From Erinaceus europaeus (Eukaryota > Chordata > Mammalia > Eulipotyphla > Erinaceidae), in contig NC_080180.1 of NCBI RefSeq assembly GCF_950295315.1, forward strand, positions 65,753,092 to 65,817,091: DNA of 64,000 nucleotides, in the 5' to 3' direction. The notes below the pieces were generated by a model that was given only the letters and a program-made list of their open reading frames with translations, was not told the DNA's origin and did not search any database. Position numbers and translations under genes: made by a program. This document shows positions 10,755 through 21,133 of this stretch, piece by piece; the first letter of the stretch is position 1; every line of letters begins with the position of its first letter.

Positions 10755-11985
10755 GAAAATCAAACGATTCAACTCCACTTGTTTATTATTTTTATTCAGT
10801 GTGTACTCATATACTGGTCAGTCATCCCACAGTAGGAGTCTCATCTCCTCACATCTGTATTTAAATGGAGGCTCACAGTGAAACCCCAGACAGTTGTTTT
10901 TTTATTCCATATTCCAGTCTGTGTTTTGGGTTATAGACAGCTTTTTTCATTTTGGCAACCCAAGTTGTAAAGACTCTTGGGGCAATGATTGTGTCTCTGA
11001 GGCCTTATGATGCATTGTGCTTAACTCAAATCCTGCCTGCAGAGTATGCTAACCCTGCGTGTTCAGCCAAAGTGGCCTGAGCTTGTAGGGAGCTAATTGA
11101 GTGAGGAAATGCCTCCTCATCTCAGAAAGAGTTAAAATGACCAGTGCCTGAGCTTCCCCACAGATCTCCCTCCCCTCATAGCTGGGAAGTCAATGATAGA
11201 TTGTATTCTGTTTAATTGTCACAGATCTTGCTCATTTAAACCTGAATCTTAAAAGCAGTTTAGCTTAAGTAAAATCAAATCCTCCTGACATGCCTTTGAG
11301 CATTTTTGAGGCTTAATGATGCCTAGCACAGCAGTGTAATTAACAGTACCCATGATATATAGCAGTGCTATAAACAGAAGGCTTATGCCAGATTGCTTGT
11401 TAAGGTACATACAATATCAAAGCACAGCAGATGAAACAACCCCCCAGTAACCATGTAATGAGGTAAAGACATCTGTAATGTAATTCTGAACTTTGAATGC
11501 AAAGATTTAAAGTCTCTGAAATAGTGCAGATGGAATCACCACCCTCCCCGAGGACAGTGGAACTAGAAATAGACCAGCCCTCAGTCAGACCAGACCATTA
11601 AGAGGGAAGTGGTGTTTGTCTTCAAAAGTTACCCAAAAATAACTTCCTCAAGGTTAAGGTGTGTCCTAACCGCCATTGAATAGCGAAGTCTCCAAGTGAA
11701 GTATCTTATGTCTTATGACACAGACGTAGAGCACATTAAGAGATACCACAGTAACAACAGAATATTAATTTGAAGGGTAATTAAAAATTACGTAGCACCC
11801 AAGAGAGGCAGTTTCTGTGATGACTGTGTCTAGAGAGACTTAAAGATGGGGCAGAGGAAAAGGAAATTTACTTGTACATTTCAAACTTACTAAAAGAACT
11901 ATTTCAGCTCATTTTTTAGAGAAACTTATTAATCGATTGATTGATTGATTGATATCATGAGTGCTCTACTGCTCATCAAAACTTG
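10755..11985. other. Repeat-free island, candidate conserved non-coding DNA
   Basis: About 1.2 kb free of SINE, L1 or LTR sequence, with a balanced, non-low-complexity composition at 11030-11560 (for example CTCATTTAAACCTGAATC, GCTTAATGATGCCTAGC, AGTGTAATTAACAG). These features resemble developmental enhancers seen in mammals, but conservation cannot be measured here. A (GATT)n of about 5 units sits near 11933-11953. Confidence 0.35.
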
Positions 11986-11989
11986 TTTC

Positions 11990-12226
11990 AGGGGGCCAGG
12001 TGGTCGCACACCTAGTTATACCTAGTTCAGCTGCACACATTACAGCGCCAAGGACCCATGTTCAAGTTCCTGCTGACCGACTGCAGGGGGCAAGCTTCAC
12101 AAGTGGTGACATTGGTCTGCAGGTGTCTCTCCCCTCACTGTCTCCTCCTTCCCTCTCAATTTCTTTGTCTCTATCCAATCATCATCATCATCATCATCAT
12201 CATCACCATCACCATCATTCTCATCC

Positions 12227-12258
<32 letters not shown>

Positions 12259-12260
12259 TT
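11990..12260 (+). mobile_element. SINE A with (ATC)n tail
   Basis: Starts GGGGGCCAGGTGGTCGCACACC and retains the core GACTGCAGGGGGCAAGCTT. The CCAATC at the tail has expanded into (ATC)n. Confidence 0.9.
12179..12259. repeat. (ATC)n microsatellite
   Basis: About 27 triplets with a few ACC and TTC interruptions, grown from the SINE tail. Confidence 0.95.
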
Positions 12261-12514
12261 CCTTTAGTGCAGTGAAAGTGAGTCTCTGGAACTTGAGTCC
12301 TGTTCATGACAAAATAAGCACTCCATCCAGGAGAATTGTCTTGTCAGCCCTGAAGGAGATAGTAACAGGAACTCGTGGGCCACCTGCATGGTCCACCTGG
12401 CCGGTATACCTGCTTTGACAAGCATGCAACACAGGTGTGAGTCCCGTCTCCAGCACACTGTAAGGAGTTTAGGTGCTATGGTGTACCGCCTTTTTTGAAA
12501 ATGTCAGCCTGTAA

Positions 12515-12670
12515 AGGTGTATTATTATTATTACTTTATTATTGTTACTATTTTTTACCAGAGCACTGCTCAGTTCTGGCATATGGGTGTGCGGGGGATT
12601 TAACCTGGGACTTTGGAGCCTCAGTCATGAGAGTCTCTTTGCAGAACCATTATGCTGTCTAGACTGTAAC
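12515..12670 (-). mobile_element. SINE B (older tRNA-derived SINE)
   Basis: (ATT)n tail on the left, then ACCAGAGCACTGCTCAG, TTTAACCTGGGACTTTGG (reverse of a B box) and GAGTCTCTTTGCAGAACCATTATGC. The same words recur near 13570, 17810, 36640 and 46325, so this is a second SINE family distinct from SINE A. Confidence 0.85.
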
Positions 12671-12960
12671 TGTGAAGTCACTGTGATGACTATAAATAAA
12701 TGAACAAATGCTTATTTTAAGAGATAAAATACAAAAACTAATTCACAAAACTACCTTTCCTCTAAATCTGTATAATTTATAACTTGAGAACTTGAGTGCT
12801 TACGAAAATAGAAATTACAAGTGACAAAATATAGGAAATGATTTATAAAAATAAATATCTAAGATAACATTATGCACATATAAATTATTTTATGGGCCAT
12901 CTAATATTTATTTCATGAGAAAAGTTCTACTATATTTCTTACATAAGAGTTAATTCCGAA
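12671..12960. other. Unique AT-rich DNA
   Basis: No recognisable element. Confidence 0.4.
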
Positions 12961-12965
12961 TCACT

Positions 12966-13224
12966 TTTTTTTTCCCCATCAGGGTAATTGCTGGGGCTCA
13001 GTGCTGGCACTAGAAATCCACTGCTGCTGGTGGCCATTTTTATCCATTTTATTGGATAGGACAGAGAGAGATTGAGAGGGAGAGGGAGAGAGAAAGAGAG
13101 ACACCTGCAGCCCTGCTTCACCAGTCCTGAAGCCTGTGCACTGCAGGTGTGGGACGGGGGCTTGCATCCTGGTTTTAGAGCTTGGTAACAGGTGTCTGTG
13201 ACAGTGCTCCACTGCCTGGCCCCC
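12966..13224 (-). mobile_element. SINE A, long-tail form
   Basis: Carries the 3' domain (GGGGCTCAGTGCTGGCACTAG, CTGCTGGTGGCC), ATTGGATAGGACAGAGAGAG, body, core and a diverged head ending GCCTGGCCCCC. Confidence 0.92.
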
Positions 13225-13227
13225 CTT

Positions 13228-13360
13228 TATGTCTTGATTTTTAAAGATATAGAGAAACAGAGAGCAGAGAGAAATGAAAGAGTCCACAGCACCCAAGTTC
13301 CCTTCAGGGTAGTGGATGGGCTGAAACTTAGGTCCCACATGTGCCAAGGCAGCAGACTAC
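13228..13360 (-). mobile_element. Old SINE, family C
   Basis: ATTTTTAAAGATATAGAGAAACAG, a purine-rich body, CACAGCACCCAAGTTCCC and GGCTGAAACTTAGGTCCC match other weak copies near 28100, 34920 and 52780. It appears to be the oldest SINE layer here. Confidence 0.55.
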
Positions 13361-13567
13361 TCCATTTTTTCTGGCCAAAGTTGCAAGTTTAATGGGTCAA
13401 TATTGATTAAAATCTTATTTTTTGAAAATGACTGGCCTAAATGTTCTTAATTTTAATTATTCTTGGATATTTCTAAATGTCATTTATTTACGAGAGTCAT
13501 CTATTGGTAGAAGTTCTCTTGGATATTTCCAGTATTGTGCTTCTTATTTTATATTTCACATTTTTTC

Positions 13568-13690
13568 TTGGTGAGGGAGATAGCATGATGGTGACTCAAG
13601 CAGACTCTCTTGCCTGCGGGTCAAGTCCCAGGTTCAGTCCCCCACACCACCACAAGCCAGATCTGAGCCATACATTTGAAAAACAAACAA
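13568..13690 (+). mobile_element. SINE B
   Basis: GGGAGATAGCATGATGGTGAC, CTCTCTTGCCTGCGGG, B-box-like GGTTCAGTCCCC and CACCACAAGCCAGATCTGAGC in the order of family B. Confidence 0.8.
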
Positions 13691-14550
13691 AAACTCTTGT
13701 CTCTGTTTTTTGGGAGGAGATATTTCTTCGCCTTTATAAAGAGCCTTCATACGCTCCCTCTGGTCACGCTATCCCTCCTACTGCGGCTGCTTAAGTGGGT
13801 TCCCAGGTTTTCCATCCTTCCCTTCCATTTCTTCATTTTATTAGCCCTGCCATTCAATCCATTGGCAAACTGCAGTCCATGGACCACTGACATGTCAGAA
13901 CTTGGAAGGATTGGGGAGAAATCTGTGTGGTAAAAAAGATACCACACAGCTACAGCTGACTTTAGAATGATATGGAAATGATATCCTTATACACTTGGAG
14001 CTCAAATTTAAAGACTTGTGAATTTCCCTAAAGCCGAAGTCAGGCTGAAAGAGGTTTTCTCTCTCCAGTTCATGCACAGAGCTGAGTTAAATCACAGGAT
14101 ACTTACTGAACAGTCTGCTTATTTAAACAGAGTGTCTGGCATTAACTGTATAATGTGAGTGATTATCTTCCAAACACCTTTAGAAAGAAAGGTTTGCTAA
14201 ATACAAAATGACGACAACTATTAGCAAAATAACAGTTAATTTGGAAATGTGGCTTCAAAGTGTCATTTGAAATAAGTGTTGCCGTTTAAAGAATGAAAGG
14301 CAAACCAGAACGTAATAGTTTGTAATAAAAAAGCAACATTTGTGTAATCAAAGCAAGACATTAATAAGCACTATTCTAGTGGCATAGTGAGTCTGTAACC
14401 AAGGTCCCTCACTTGGACATGCATTGTTCCTAGCAGCTAAAGCAGAATCATTTAGTGTTGCAAAAGTTCTGCCATAAAAGCATCTTAAAATCAAGTGATT
14501 GCAATAGCTGTGCTACTTTCTCTGTCTTTTGTTTGAAGAAAGTTCATTTG
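13691..14550. other. Repeat-free island, candidate conserved non-coding DNA
   Basis: Between about 14080 and 14520 there is no repeat and many unexpanded AT-rich words (CTTATTTAAACAGAGTG, AACAGTTAATTTGG, GTAATCAAAGCAAGACATTAATAAG). It could be a regulatory element. Nothing suggests an exon. Confidence 0.33.
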
Positions 14551-14551
14551 A

Positions 14552-14850
14552 GTGGGCCAGGTGGTGGCACACCTGGCTAAGTGCACATAGTACAGAGCAC
14601 AAGGATCCCAGACTGAGCTCCCAACTCCCACCTGCAGGGGGGTCCCTTCACAAGCAGTAAAGCAGGTCTGAAGCTGTCCACCTTTCTCTCCCTACCTATC
14701 TCCCCATCGCTCTCAATTTATTTCTGTCCTATTCAATAATAAAAAAAAAAAAATGGCTGTCAGGCACAGTGGATTTGTAGTGCTGGCACCAAGCCCCAGT
14801 GATAATCTTGGAGTCAATACATAAATCAATAAAAATAAAGAAATGAAATA
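14552..14850 (+). mobile_element. SINE A, long-tail form
   Basis: Full length: head GGGCCAGGTGGTGGCACACC, core, pyrimidine body, TATTCAATAATAAAAA, then the 3' domain ATGGCTGTCAGGCACAG ... CCCCAGTGATAATC and an A-rich end. Confidence 0.93.
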
Positions 14851-14934
14851 AAATAGAATTCAAAACTAAGTAGGTTTGAAATTTTTGCTTTCTTCTTCCT
14901 CACTTCCTCCTCTTTATTTATTTTTATTCTTTTT

Positions 14935-15020
14935 TTGCCTCCAGATTATAGCTGGGGTTTGGTGCTGGCAATAGGAATCCAATGTTCCTGGCAGCCAACT
15001 TTTCCACTGTGTGTGTGTGT

Positions 15021-15065
<45 letters not shown>

Positions 15066-15142
15066 TGTGTGTGTGTGTGTGTGAGTGTGTGTGTGTGTGA
15101 GTGTGTGTGTGTGTGTGTGAGTGTGTGTGTGAGTGTGTGTGT

Positions 15143-15174
<32 letters not shown>

Positions 15175-15215
15175 ATTGTTGTTGGTTAGGACAGAGAGAA
15201 ATTGAAAGAGGAGGG
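14935..15215 (-). mobile_element. SINE A fragment interrupted by (GT)n
   Basis: The 3' domain (TTTGCCTCCAG, GGGGTTTGGTGCTGGC) and the start of the body (GTTAGGACAGAGAGAAATTG) flank a long GT tract where the (GTT)n spacer normally sits. The head is absent. Confidence 0.82.
15008..15175. repeat. (GT)n with regular GA interruptions
   Basis: A 168-bp tract in which GAGT interrupts GT runs at least seven times, pointing to segmental copying of interrupted blocks as well as pure slippage. Confidence 0.97.
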
Positions 15216-15605
15216 TATTGTAAATTGTAAATGATGTCCAATTAAAATGACTTGTCAAGGCAAAAAAAAATAAGGAGTTGAAGCAAGGCATTTATTTATT
15301 CCTTTGCAAAAAAGCGTGCCACCAACAGTAGCCATCAGACAGCAGGGCTTACCCCCCACACACACACATCCTTCTCCCATCTTTATTCCTGACACAGTGC
15401 CGTCTCCTCCACCCCTGAGCTGGGCTTCAGAGCTCACAGTCTCCCCGATGCCTAAATAAGGAAGGAGGGAGAGAGTCTGAGGGTCTCCGCTGGAGGATCA
15501 GCAAGCACTGCAAGGAGCTGACCAGAGAATAAACAACTACTGGCCACAGGGGGGCATAGACAGCAATTCATAAAAATAATTTTTGTACTGAATATTTGTT
15601 CTATT
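15216..15605. other. Unassigned moderate-GC segment
   Basis: Read on the minus strand it has CAGGAATAAAGATGGG and GGAATAAATAAATGCC, two polyadenylation-like signals about 80 bp apart. This could be an LTR remnant or a processed-transcript 3' end. No termini or parent gene were recognised. Confidence 0.3.
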
Positions 15606-15745
15606 TGTGAGAAGACCTGGAGAGAGTAGGAGAGAAAAACAGACACTGCAGACCTGATTCACTGCTTGTTAAGTGAACCCACCACCACCACCGCAGGGGG
15701 AGAGCCAGGGGCTCAAACTGGCTCCTTGAGCAGGTCCTTGTGCTT
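15606..15745 (-). mobile_element. SINE A fragment (body, core and head)
   Basis: Purine body, ACACTGCAGACCTG, CGCAGGGGGAGAGCC, GGGCTCAAACTGGCTCC and GTCCTTGTGCTT. The terminal head is replaced by the adjoining (TTC)n tract. (CCA)n has grown within the core. Confidence 0.82.
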
Positions 15746-15750
15746 CTTTC

Positions 15751-15930
15751 CCCTTCTCCTCCTCCTCGTCCTTCTTCTTCTTCTTCTTCTTCTTCTTCTT
15801 CTTCTTCTTCTTCTTCTTCTTCTTCTTCTTCTTCTTCTTCTTCTTCTTCTTCTTCTTCTTCTCCTCCTCCTCCTCCTCCTCCTCCTTCTCCTCCTCCTCC
15901 TCCTCCTCCTCCTTCTTCTTCTTCTTTTTT
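15751..15930. repeat. (TTC)n/(TCC)n polypyrimidine tract
   Basis: About 180 bp of pure pyrimidine: (TTC)n, then (TCC)n, then short TTC. Its mirror symmetry makes triplex (H-DNA) structure possible. The poly-Leu, poly-Ser and poly-Pro frames here are artefacts. Confidence 0.97.
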
Positions 15931-15991
15931 TACTAACTCTGCCCCCCTAAATGAGAGAAATCAACCAGAGAGTGGAGAGATAGATAGAGAT

Positions 15992-16031
<40 letters not shown>

Positions 16032-16112
16032 AGCCCCATTTCACTGCTGGTAAACCTTTCCCCTTGCAGGTAAGGACTGGGGACTTGAACAGTGCTCCTT
16101 ACAGGACTGAAA
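15931..16112 (-). mobile_element. SINE A, core and body
   Basis: (GATA)n/(GA)n-expanded purine body, CCTGCAGCCCCATTTCAC, CCCTTGCAGGTAAGG and GACTTGAACAGTGCTCC in minus orientation. The head ends early. Confidence 0.8.
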
Positions 16113-16404
16113 CTTTCTACTGGAGAAGTTTTGTAGGTTTCAGCAATCATGCACTTAGGAGCTAGTGGCTGGACTTCTACACCCATGCAACTTTGTTAGA
16201 GATCCAGTAACATCTGGCCCATGAGAGAGAAAAGGCACCCATGGACTATCTATTTCTAATTGTCAGCTAAGGTCTTGCTTATTCCTCAGAGGATTAATCT
16301 TTTTTTAAAATAAATAAACAAACAAAAAACACAAACCTCCCATGTTAGAAAAGTATTTTTGTAAACTGGAATCTTAGCTCCCTCAATTGGATAGACTTCA
16401 TGCT
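16113..16404. other. Unique DNA
   Basis: No recognisable element. Confidence 0.4.
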
Positions 16405-16406
16405 TC

Positions 16407-16784
16407 TTATTTTATTTTATTTTATTTTATTTTATTTTATTTTATTTTATTACCACCAGGGTTACTGCTGGGTCTCAGTACCAGCATTGAGTATCGACAA
16501 ATTCTTGAGACCATTTTCTCTTCCTCTCTCTCTTTATCTGTCCTTCTTTCTATCTCTCTGTTGTCTATTTGATAGGACAGAGCAAAATTGAGAGGGGAGC
16601 AAGAGTAATAGAAAGGGAGAAAGAAAGAGAGGCACTTACAGACCTGTTTCACCATTTGTGAAGTTTCTCCCGTACAGGTTGGGATCAGGAGGGTTGCAGT
16701 GCTTGAACCTGCGTCCTTGCACATGGCAACGTGTGTGCACGACCATGTGTGCCCTGTGCTGCCCTGTGCCACTACCCGGCTCCC
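16407..16784 (-). mobile_element. SINE A, long-tail form with (TTTTA)n
   Basis: Starts at a (TTTTA)n tract (16407-16452), the reversed A-rich end, then ACCACCAGGGTTACTGCTGGG, TTTGATAGGACAGAGC, body, a diverged core and a head rich in GTGTG ending ACCCGGCTCCC. Confidence 0.9.
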
Positions 16785-17750
16785 TTCACTCTGTGAGTGC
16801 CACCAGGCTAGCTAGAAACACATGAGGCAGACTGTGATGGCTGCGGCTTTCCAGTTCTGCCTCGCCGTCCCCTTACTGCTTAGTTAAATGTGACTTATCA
16901 CACAGATGCAGCTAGTCTGTGTTCAGGCAGTCAGGCCCTGGGTGGCAGGTGCTAGGCCAGAGTCCTTACAGAGATAAAGGGCAGGGACTGTGTGAGAGGG
17001 CTGGGCTGAACCTTATGGAGAAGTGGAGGCTGAAGGACAAATCTTGTCAGTTCATGCATAAGGTTATGGCTGATAGGTAGGCAGAGAACTGTAGCCAGGT
17101 GCCAGCAGTCTGAAAACCGAAGCTTCTCAAGGTTGAGAGAAATGCCCCTCAGTCCTGTGCCCTGGTTTGAAGGCATCTGGAGGGACACAGACGAGTGAGA
17201 GCCACTGTCCCCGGCTTCTCCCAGAGTGTTTGTTGATAAGCATATGCCTTCCATCATAAAGGAACAGAGACGATCAAAGCTGCTTTTTAAGTAAAACATA
17301 ATCAGGGGTAAATGTCAAGGCACAAATAACAGTTGGTTAAACTTCACTATGAAAAGGTCAGAACAGATTTTTATGGTGGCAGAAAGCATGAGAAATGGAG
17401 GTAGTGGTGTTTAAACTGCCATTGTTGGCATCTGACTACCTTACGTACCTGCCTTTGATGCCGTGAGCTGTTAGTATACTCCAGTTGTCCCAGCCACAGT
17501 CTCCAAACCCTCAGTCATTCCAGCTAGGACTCACTGCAGTGTGTGCATTAGCACGCTATGCCTAGGACAGTAATCTCTGACATCCATCAAGACCTCGCCC
17601 TAGCAGAGGGCTTTGTAATGAGGCACCTGGCCTGAACAACAGGCTTCATGGTATTACTAGTCACAGGGATGTGCCTGGCAGACAAACAAGAAACAAACAT
17701 ATGCCTAGCAAGCTTATAGACAAAAGTGACCATCAGTAGAATTCCATTAT
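16785..17750. other. Unique DNA, moderate GC
   Basis: About 960 bp without recognised repeats. A 115-codon minus-strand open frame ends at 16952 but has no recognisable domain and no exon-like signals I trust. Confidence 0.4.
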
Positions 17751-17805
17751 TTATTTTATTTTAGTTGTTTAGTTGAGTTTAGTTGATTTCAATGAGAGAG
17801 ATACA

Positions 17806-17905
17806 AAGAGAAAGACCAGGGCACTGTTCAGCTCTGGATGATGGTGACGCTGGGGACTGAACCTTAGGCAAGAAAGTCTTTTTGCATGACCATTATAAAT
17901 TATAA
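17806..17905 (-). mobile_element. SINE B
   Basis: GACCAGGGCACTGTTCAGCTC, GGACTGAACCTTAGGC and GAAAGTCTTTTTGCATGACC follow the family B order in reverse. Confidence 0.78.
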
Positions 17906-17909
17906 ATTT

Positions 17910-18128
17910 CTCCCTTTCTCTCTCTCTCTCTCTCTCTCCCTCTCTCTCTCTCTCCCTCTCCCTCTCCCTCTCCTCTCCCTCTCCCTCTCCCTCTCCCTCT
18001 CCTCTCCCTCTCCCTCTCCCTCTCCCTCTCCCTCTCCCTCTCCCTCTCCCTCTCCTCTTCCTCTCCTCTCCCTCTCCCTCTCCCTCTCCTCTCCCTCTCC
18101 CTCTCCCTTTCCCTCTATCTCTCTTTTC
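17910..18128. repeat. (CTCCCT)n/(CT)n polypyrimidine tract
   Basis: More than 200 bp of almost pure pyrimidine with repeating CCTCTC hexamers and CCTCTCCTCTC breaks. The 124-codon Arg/Glu/Gly frame on the minus strand is an artefact of this repeat. Confidence 0.97.
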
Positions 18129-18135
18129 TTCTTTT

Positions 18136-18423
18136 TTTTTCACCAGGGGCCAGGGTTATTGCTGGGGCTTGGTAGTAGCACTATGAATCCACTGCTTCTG
18201 ACAGCCCTTTTTCCCATTTTTATTGGATAGGTCAGAGAGAAATCAAGAGAGGAGGGGAAGATAGGGAGAGAGAAAGAGGGACACCTGCAGACCTGCTTCA
18301 CCACTTGTGAAGTGACCCCCCTGCAGGCGGGGAACCAGGGGCTTGAACCAGGATCCCTGTGTGCGTGCGGGTCCTTGAGCTTTGTACTGTGTGCCCTTAA
18401 CCGGGTGCTTCACCACCCAGCCC
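18136..18423 (-). mobile_element. SINE A, long-tail form
   Basis: 3' domain (GGTTATTGCTGGGGCTTGG, CACTATGAATCCACTGC), ATTGGATAGGTCAGAGAG, body, core CCCCTGCAGGCGGGG, B box GCTTGAACCAGGATCC, and a head with GTGTGCGTGCGGG. Confidence 0.95.
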
Positions 18424-18511
18424 AACCAGTGGGATTTCTAATACCAAGTATCAGGAAGTTTGGGGTTAAAAAATCTTCAGTATAAGGAATAAATAAAAGT
18501 ATTGAAACTGT

Positions 18512-18730
18512 AGGGCCAGGTGGTGGTGCACCTGGTTGAGCACACATGTTATAATGCACAAGGACCTGGGTTTGAGCCTCTGGTCCCCACCTGCAGGGGA
18601 AAGCTTTGCAAGTGGTGAAGCAGTGCTACAGGTGTCTCTCTGTCTCTCTCTCCCTCTTTATCATCCCCTTCTATCTTGATTTCTGGCTGTCTCTGTCCAA
18701 TCAATAAATAAAGATAATAAAAAATAAAAA
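18512..18730 (+). mobile_element. SINE A, short-tail form
   Basis: Clean full-length copy from AGGGCCAGGTGGTGGTGCACC to CAATCAATAAATAAAG. Flanked by ATTGAAACTGT (18501-18511) and ATTGAAATTGT (18731-18741), an 11-bp duplication with one mismatch. Confidence 0.96.
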
Positions 18731-18741
18731 ATTGAAATTGT

Positions 18742-19265
18742 TCAAATAGTTTGAAGTCAACAAGGAATTAACAGATGATTTTATAATTCTTTAAAATGTG
18801 CAACTAAGTCAAACATTATTGGGCTGCATTCCACTCAAATACTAAAATGTATAGAGAACCTGAGTATATTCTTTGCTATAGACAGAACATAAAACATATG
18901 AGGCTGCTGAGTTGCCTAATTCACTTATTATGGTTTTAAACTTGAATGTTTCCTCCTGTCTTGTTGTTCTAAAGCTCTGAAGAAGATAAATTTGATTTAC
19001 AACAGGTTAGTGGAGTAAACAGAAATATCATTTGCACATTCCAGCAGTCAAGCATTAAAAGAACACAATACCATAATAAATTGCTTCTATTGAATTGCCT
19101 TAAAACCCCGAAAAGTGTGTTATAAGAAAGTATCATTGAAGAGTTGTAGTAATTCATCTTGGTTGGGAGGCGTTACTGTCATTATTTACTACTATCTTTA
19201 AGCTTTGTATTCATTCCTCTCCAAATAAGAATGAAAAAAATCCTAAGGCTCTTGTAAATCATAGG
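18742..19265. other. Unique AT-rich DNA
   Basis: No repeat or exon recognised. Confidence 0.42.
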
Positions 19266-19267
19266 AG

Positions 19268-19268
19268 A

Positions 19269-19321
<53 letters not shown>

Positions 19322-19372
19322 GAAGGAAGGAAGGAAGGAAGGAAGGAAGGAAGGAAGGAAGGAAGGAAGGGA
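19268..19372. repeat. (GAAA)n then (GGAA)n
   Basis: About 13 GAAA units followed by about 13 GGAA units. This all-purine tract abuts the next SINE. Confidence 0.97.
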
Positions 19373-19381
19373 AAAAAACTA

Positions 19382-19521
19382 TAGGGGCTGGGTAGTGATG
19401 TAGCCAGCTAAGCACCCATAGTACTAAGTACAAGGACCTGCACAAGGATCTGGGTTTGAGTCCCCGCTCCCCGCTTGCTAGGGGGATGCTTCACAAGCAG
19501 TGAAGCAGGTCTGCAGGTGGG

Positions 19522-19567
<46 letters not shown>

Positions 19568-19725
19568 CCTCCCCCTCCTCTGTTTCCCGTTCCTCTCTCT
19601 ATTTCTCTCCAATAAAATGGAAAAAATAACTACCAGGAGCAGTGGATTTATAGTACCAGCACAGAGCCCTAGTATGACCCTGAAGAAAAAATAAAATAAG
19701 AAAGAAAGAGAGAAAGAAAGAAGAA
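19382..19725 (+). mobile_element. SINE A, long-tail form
   Basis: GGGGCTGGGTAGTGATG head, a B box-like GGGTTTGAGTCCCC, core with TTGCTAGGGGG, (CT)n body, CCAATAAAATGG and the 3' domain ACCAGGAGCAGTGG. Confidence 0.93.
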
Positions 19726-20000
19726 ACTGCAGCCTTTCCTCCTTTTGCTTGATAACATTTTATGTTAACACTACTATTTCTAAAACAATTCTCTCCTCAA
19801 GTAAATCCCTTTGTTGCAAAATCAATTACTGAAATTTTAACAAGTATCAGTTTGTCATGACTGATGAAAAATTGTGGTAAGCAGACCAACAAAACTACCC
19901 CTGAACTTCCTGATTGGCAGTGGAAGCCAGACTGCAGTATCCCAGCTACAGAGTTAACACTGAAAATCTGTTTCCTTCAGAACCACGTGTGTGCCCTGTG
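19726..20000. other. Unique DNA
   Basis: No recognisable element. Confidence 0.4.
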
Positions 20001-20014
20001 GAGTTAACCTTTCT

Positions 20015-20374
20015 ATTTCTTTTCTTTCTTTCTTTCTTTCTTTTTTTTTTGCCTCCAGGGTTATCATTGGGCTCAGTGACTGCCCTACAAATCACTGCTC
20101 CTGGAGGCCGTTTTTCCCATTTTATGGCCCTTGTTGTAGTGCTTGTTGTAGCTGTTATTGTTGTCTTAGCTGTAGTGTTGGATAGGTCAGAGAAAACTGG
20201 AGGAGGGGAAGACAGAGAGGAGGAGAGAAAGACAGACACTTGCAGACCTGCTTCACCGCTTGCAAAGTGACCCCCTGCAGGTGGGGACCTGGGGCTGGAA
20301 CCCAGCTCCTTGCGCTGGCCCTTGTGCTTTATGCCATGGGCGTTTAACCCACTGTCCTATCTGCCCAGACCCCA
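20015..20374 (-). mobile_element. SINE A, long-tail form
   Basis: (TTTC)n at the reversed A-rich end, GCCTCCAGGGTTATCATTGG, GTTGGATAGGTCAGAG, body, core and head ending GCCCAGACCCC. GAGTTAACCTTTCT (20001-20014) and GAGTTAGCCTTTCT (20375-20388) form a 14-bp duplication with one mismatch. Confidence 0.96.
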
Positions 20375-20529
20375 GAGTTAGCCTTTCTGATGTAACCCTG
20401 ATGCTGTGCCCTTGCCATCAGAACCAGGAGCCCTGAAGGGTCAGCAGCGGGAGTCAGGTGACCTTCTGCACATCACCGAGTAACCCATGAGCCTTCGGGA
20501 CACAGCCTGGACCACTGAGACCCCCTGAA

Positions 20530-20735
20530 GATAAGCGCTTGGTCCTCGCCTGCAGGGGAAAAAGTTTCATGATCCACAGAACAGTGCTTCAACTCTCTCT
20601 CCTGGCTGTCTCTCTCCTTCTCTCTGTTCTACCCTCTAACAATAAACAAATAAATGGCCACCGGGAGCGGTGGAGTCCTTGTGTGGGCATCAAGTGCTAA
20701 GCTTGGTGGTAAAGAATTAAAAAGCAAAATTAAAT
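20530..20735 (+). mobile_element. SINE A, 5'-truncated, long-tail form
   Basis: TGGTCCTCGCCTGCAGGGG core, pyrimidine body, AACAATAAACAAATAAATGG and the 3' domain CACCGGGAGCGGTGGAG. The tRNA head is unrecognisable. Confidence 0.75.
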
Positions 20736-21130
20736 AATAAACCTAGCTGAGTAGCTGTTCCCCTGAGAACCTCTTCCCCTCCTCTCTCCAGTCTGGTGCA
20801 TAGACGACATGGTGGGGGTTTCTGGACAGACTGTGGTATTCCCAGCCCTGAGCGCAGTAGGGAAACCCCCAGGGCACCGTCTGCAGGCGGCTGGACTGAC
20901 TGACACTCCTGGGGTCCTGCTGGCTGGGCTGCCTGAGCGTCTCATCTCTGTGACTCAGCTCCAGACCCACTTCCCCTCTCTCCCCCACCCGTCCCTGGGG
21001 GCAACAGGAGACTTTGTTCAGGGCTGCCCTTAGGGAGCCTCTCACAGCCTCTCCCCCAGGCCCCTGCTGGCATCACACAGGAAAGAGTAAAGCTGGCTGC
21101 CTTGTTATTTTAAAACTTTAAGAGGGAGGA
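20736..21130. other. Unique moderate-GC DNA
   Basis: GC-richer than its surroundings. Three open frames of 71-100 codons overlap on the two strands, none with a recognisable domain, so no gene is called. Confidence 0.4.
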
Positions 21131-21133
21131 CAT

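Noticed and set aside
15666..16165. Poly-Leu, poly-Ser and poly-Pro frames of 94-141 codons
   Set aside because: Translation of the (TTC)n/(TCC)n tract; no protein meaning.
17769..18230. Arg/Glu/Gly-rich and Ser/Pro-rich frames
   Set aside because: Both strands of the CTCCCT tract read as protein-like repeats; artefact.
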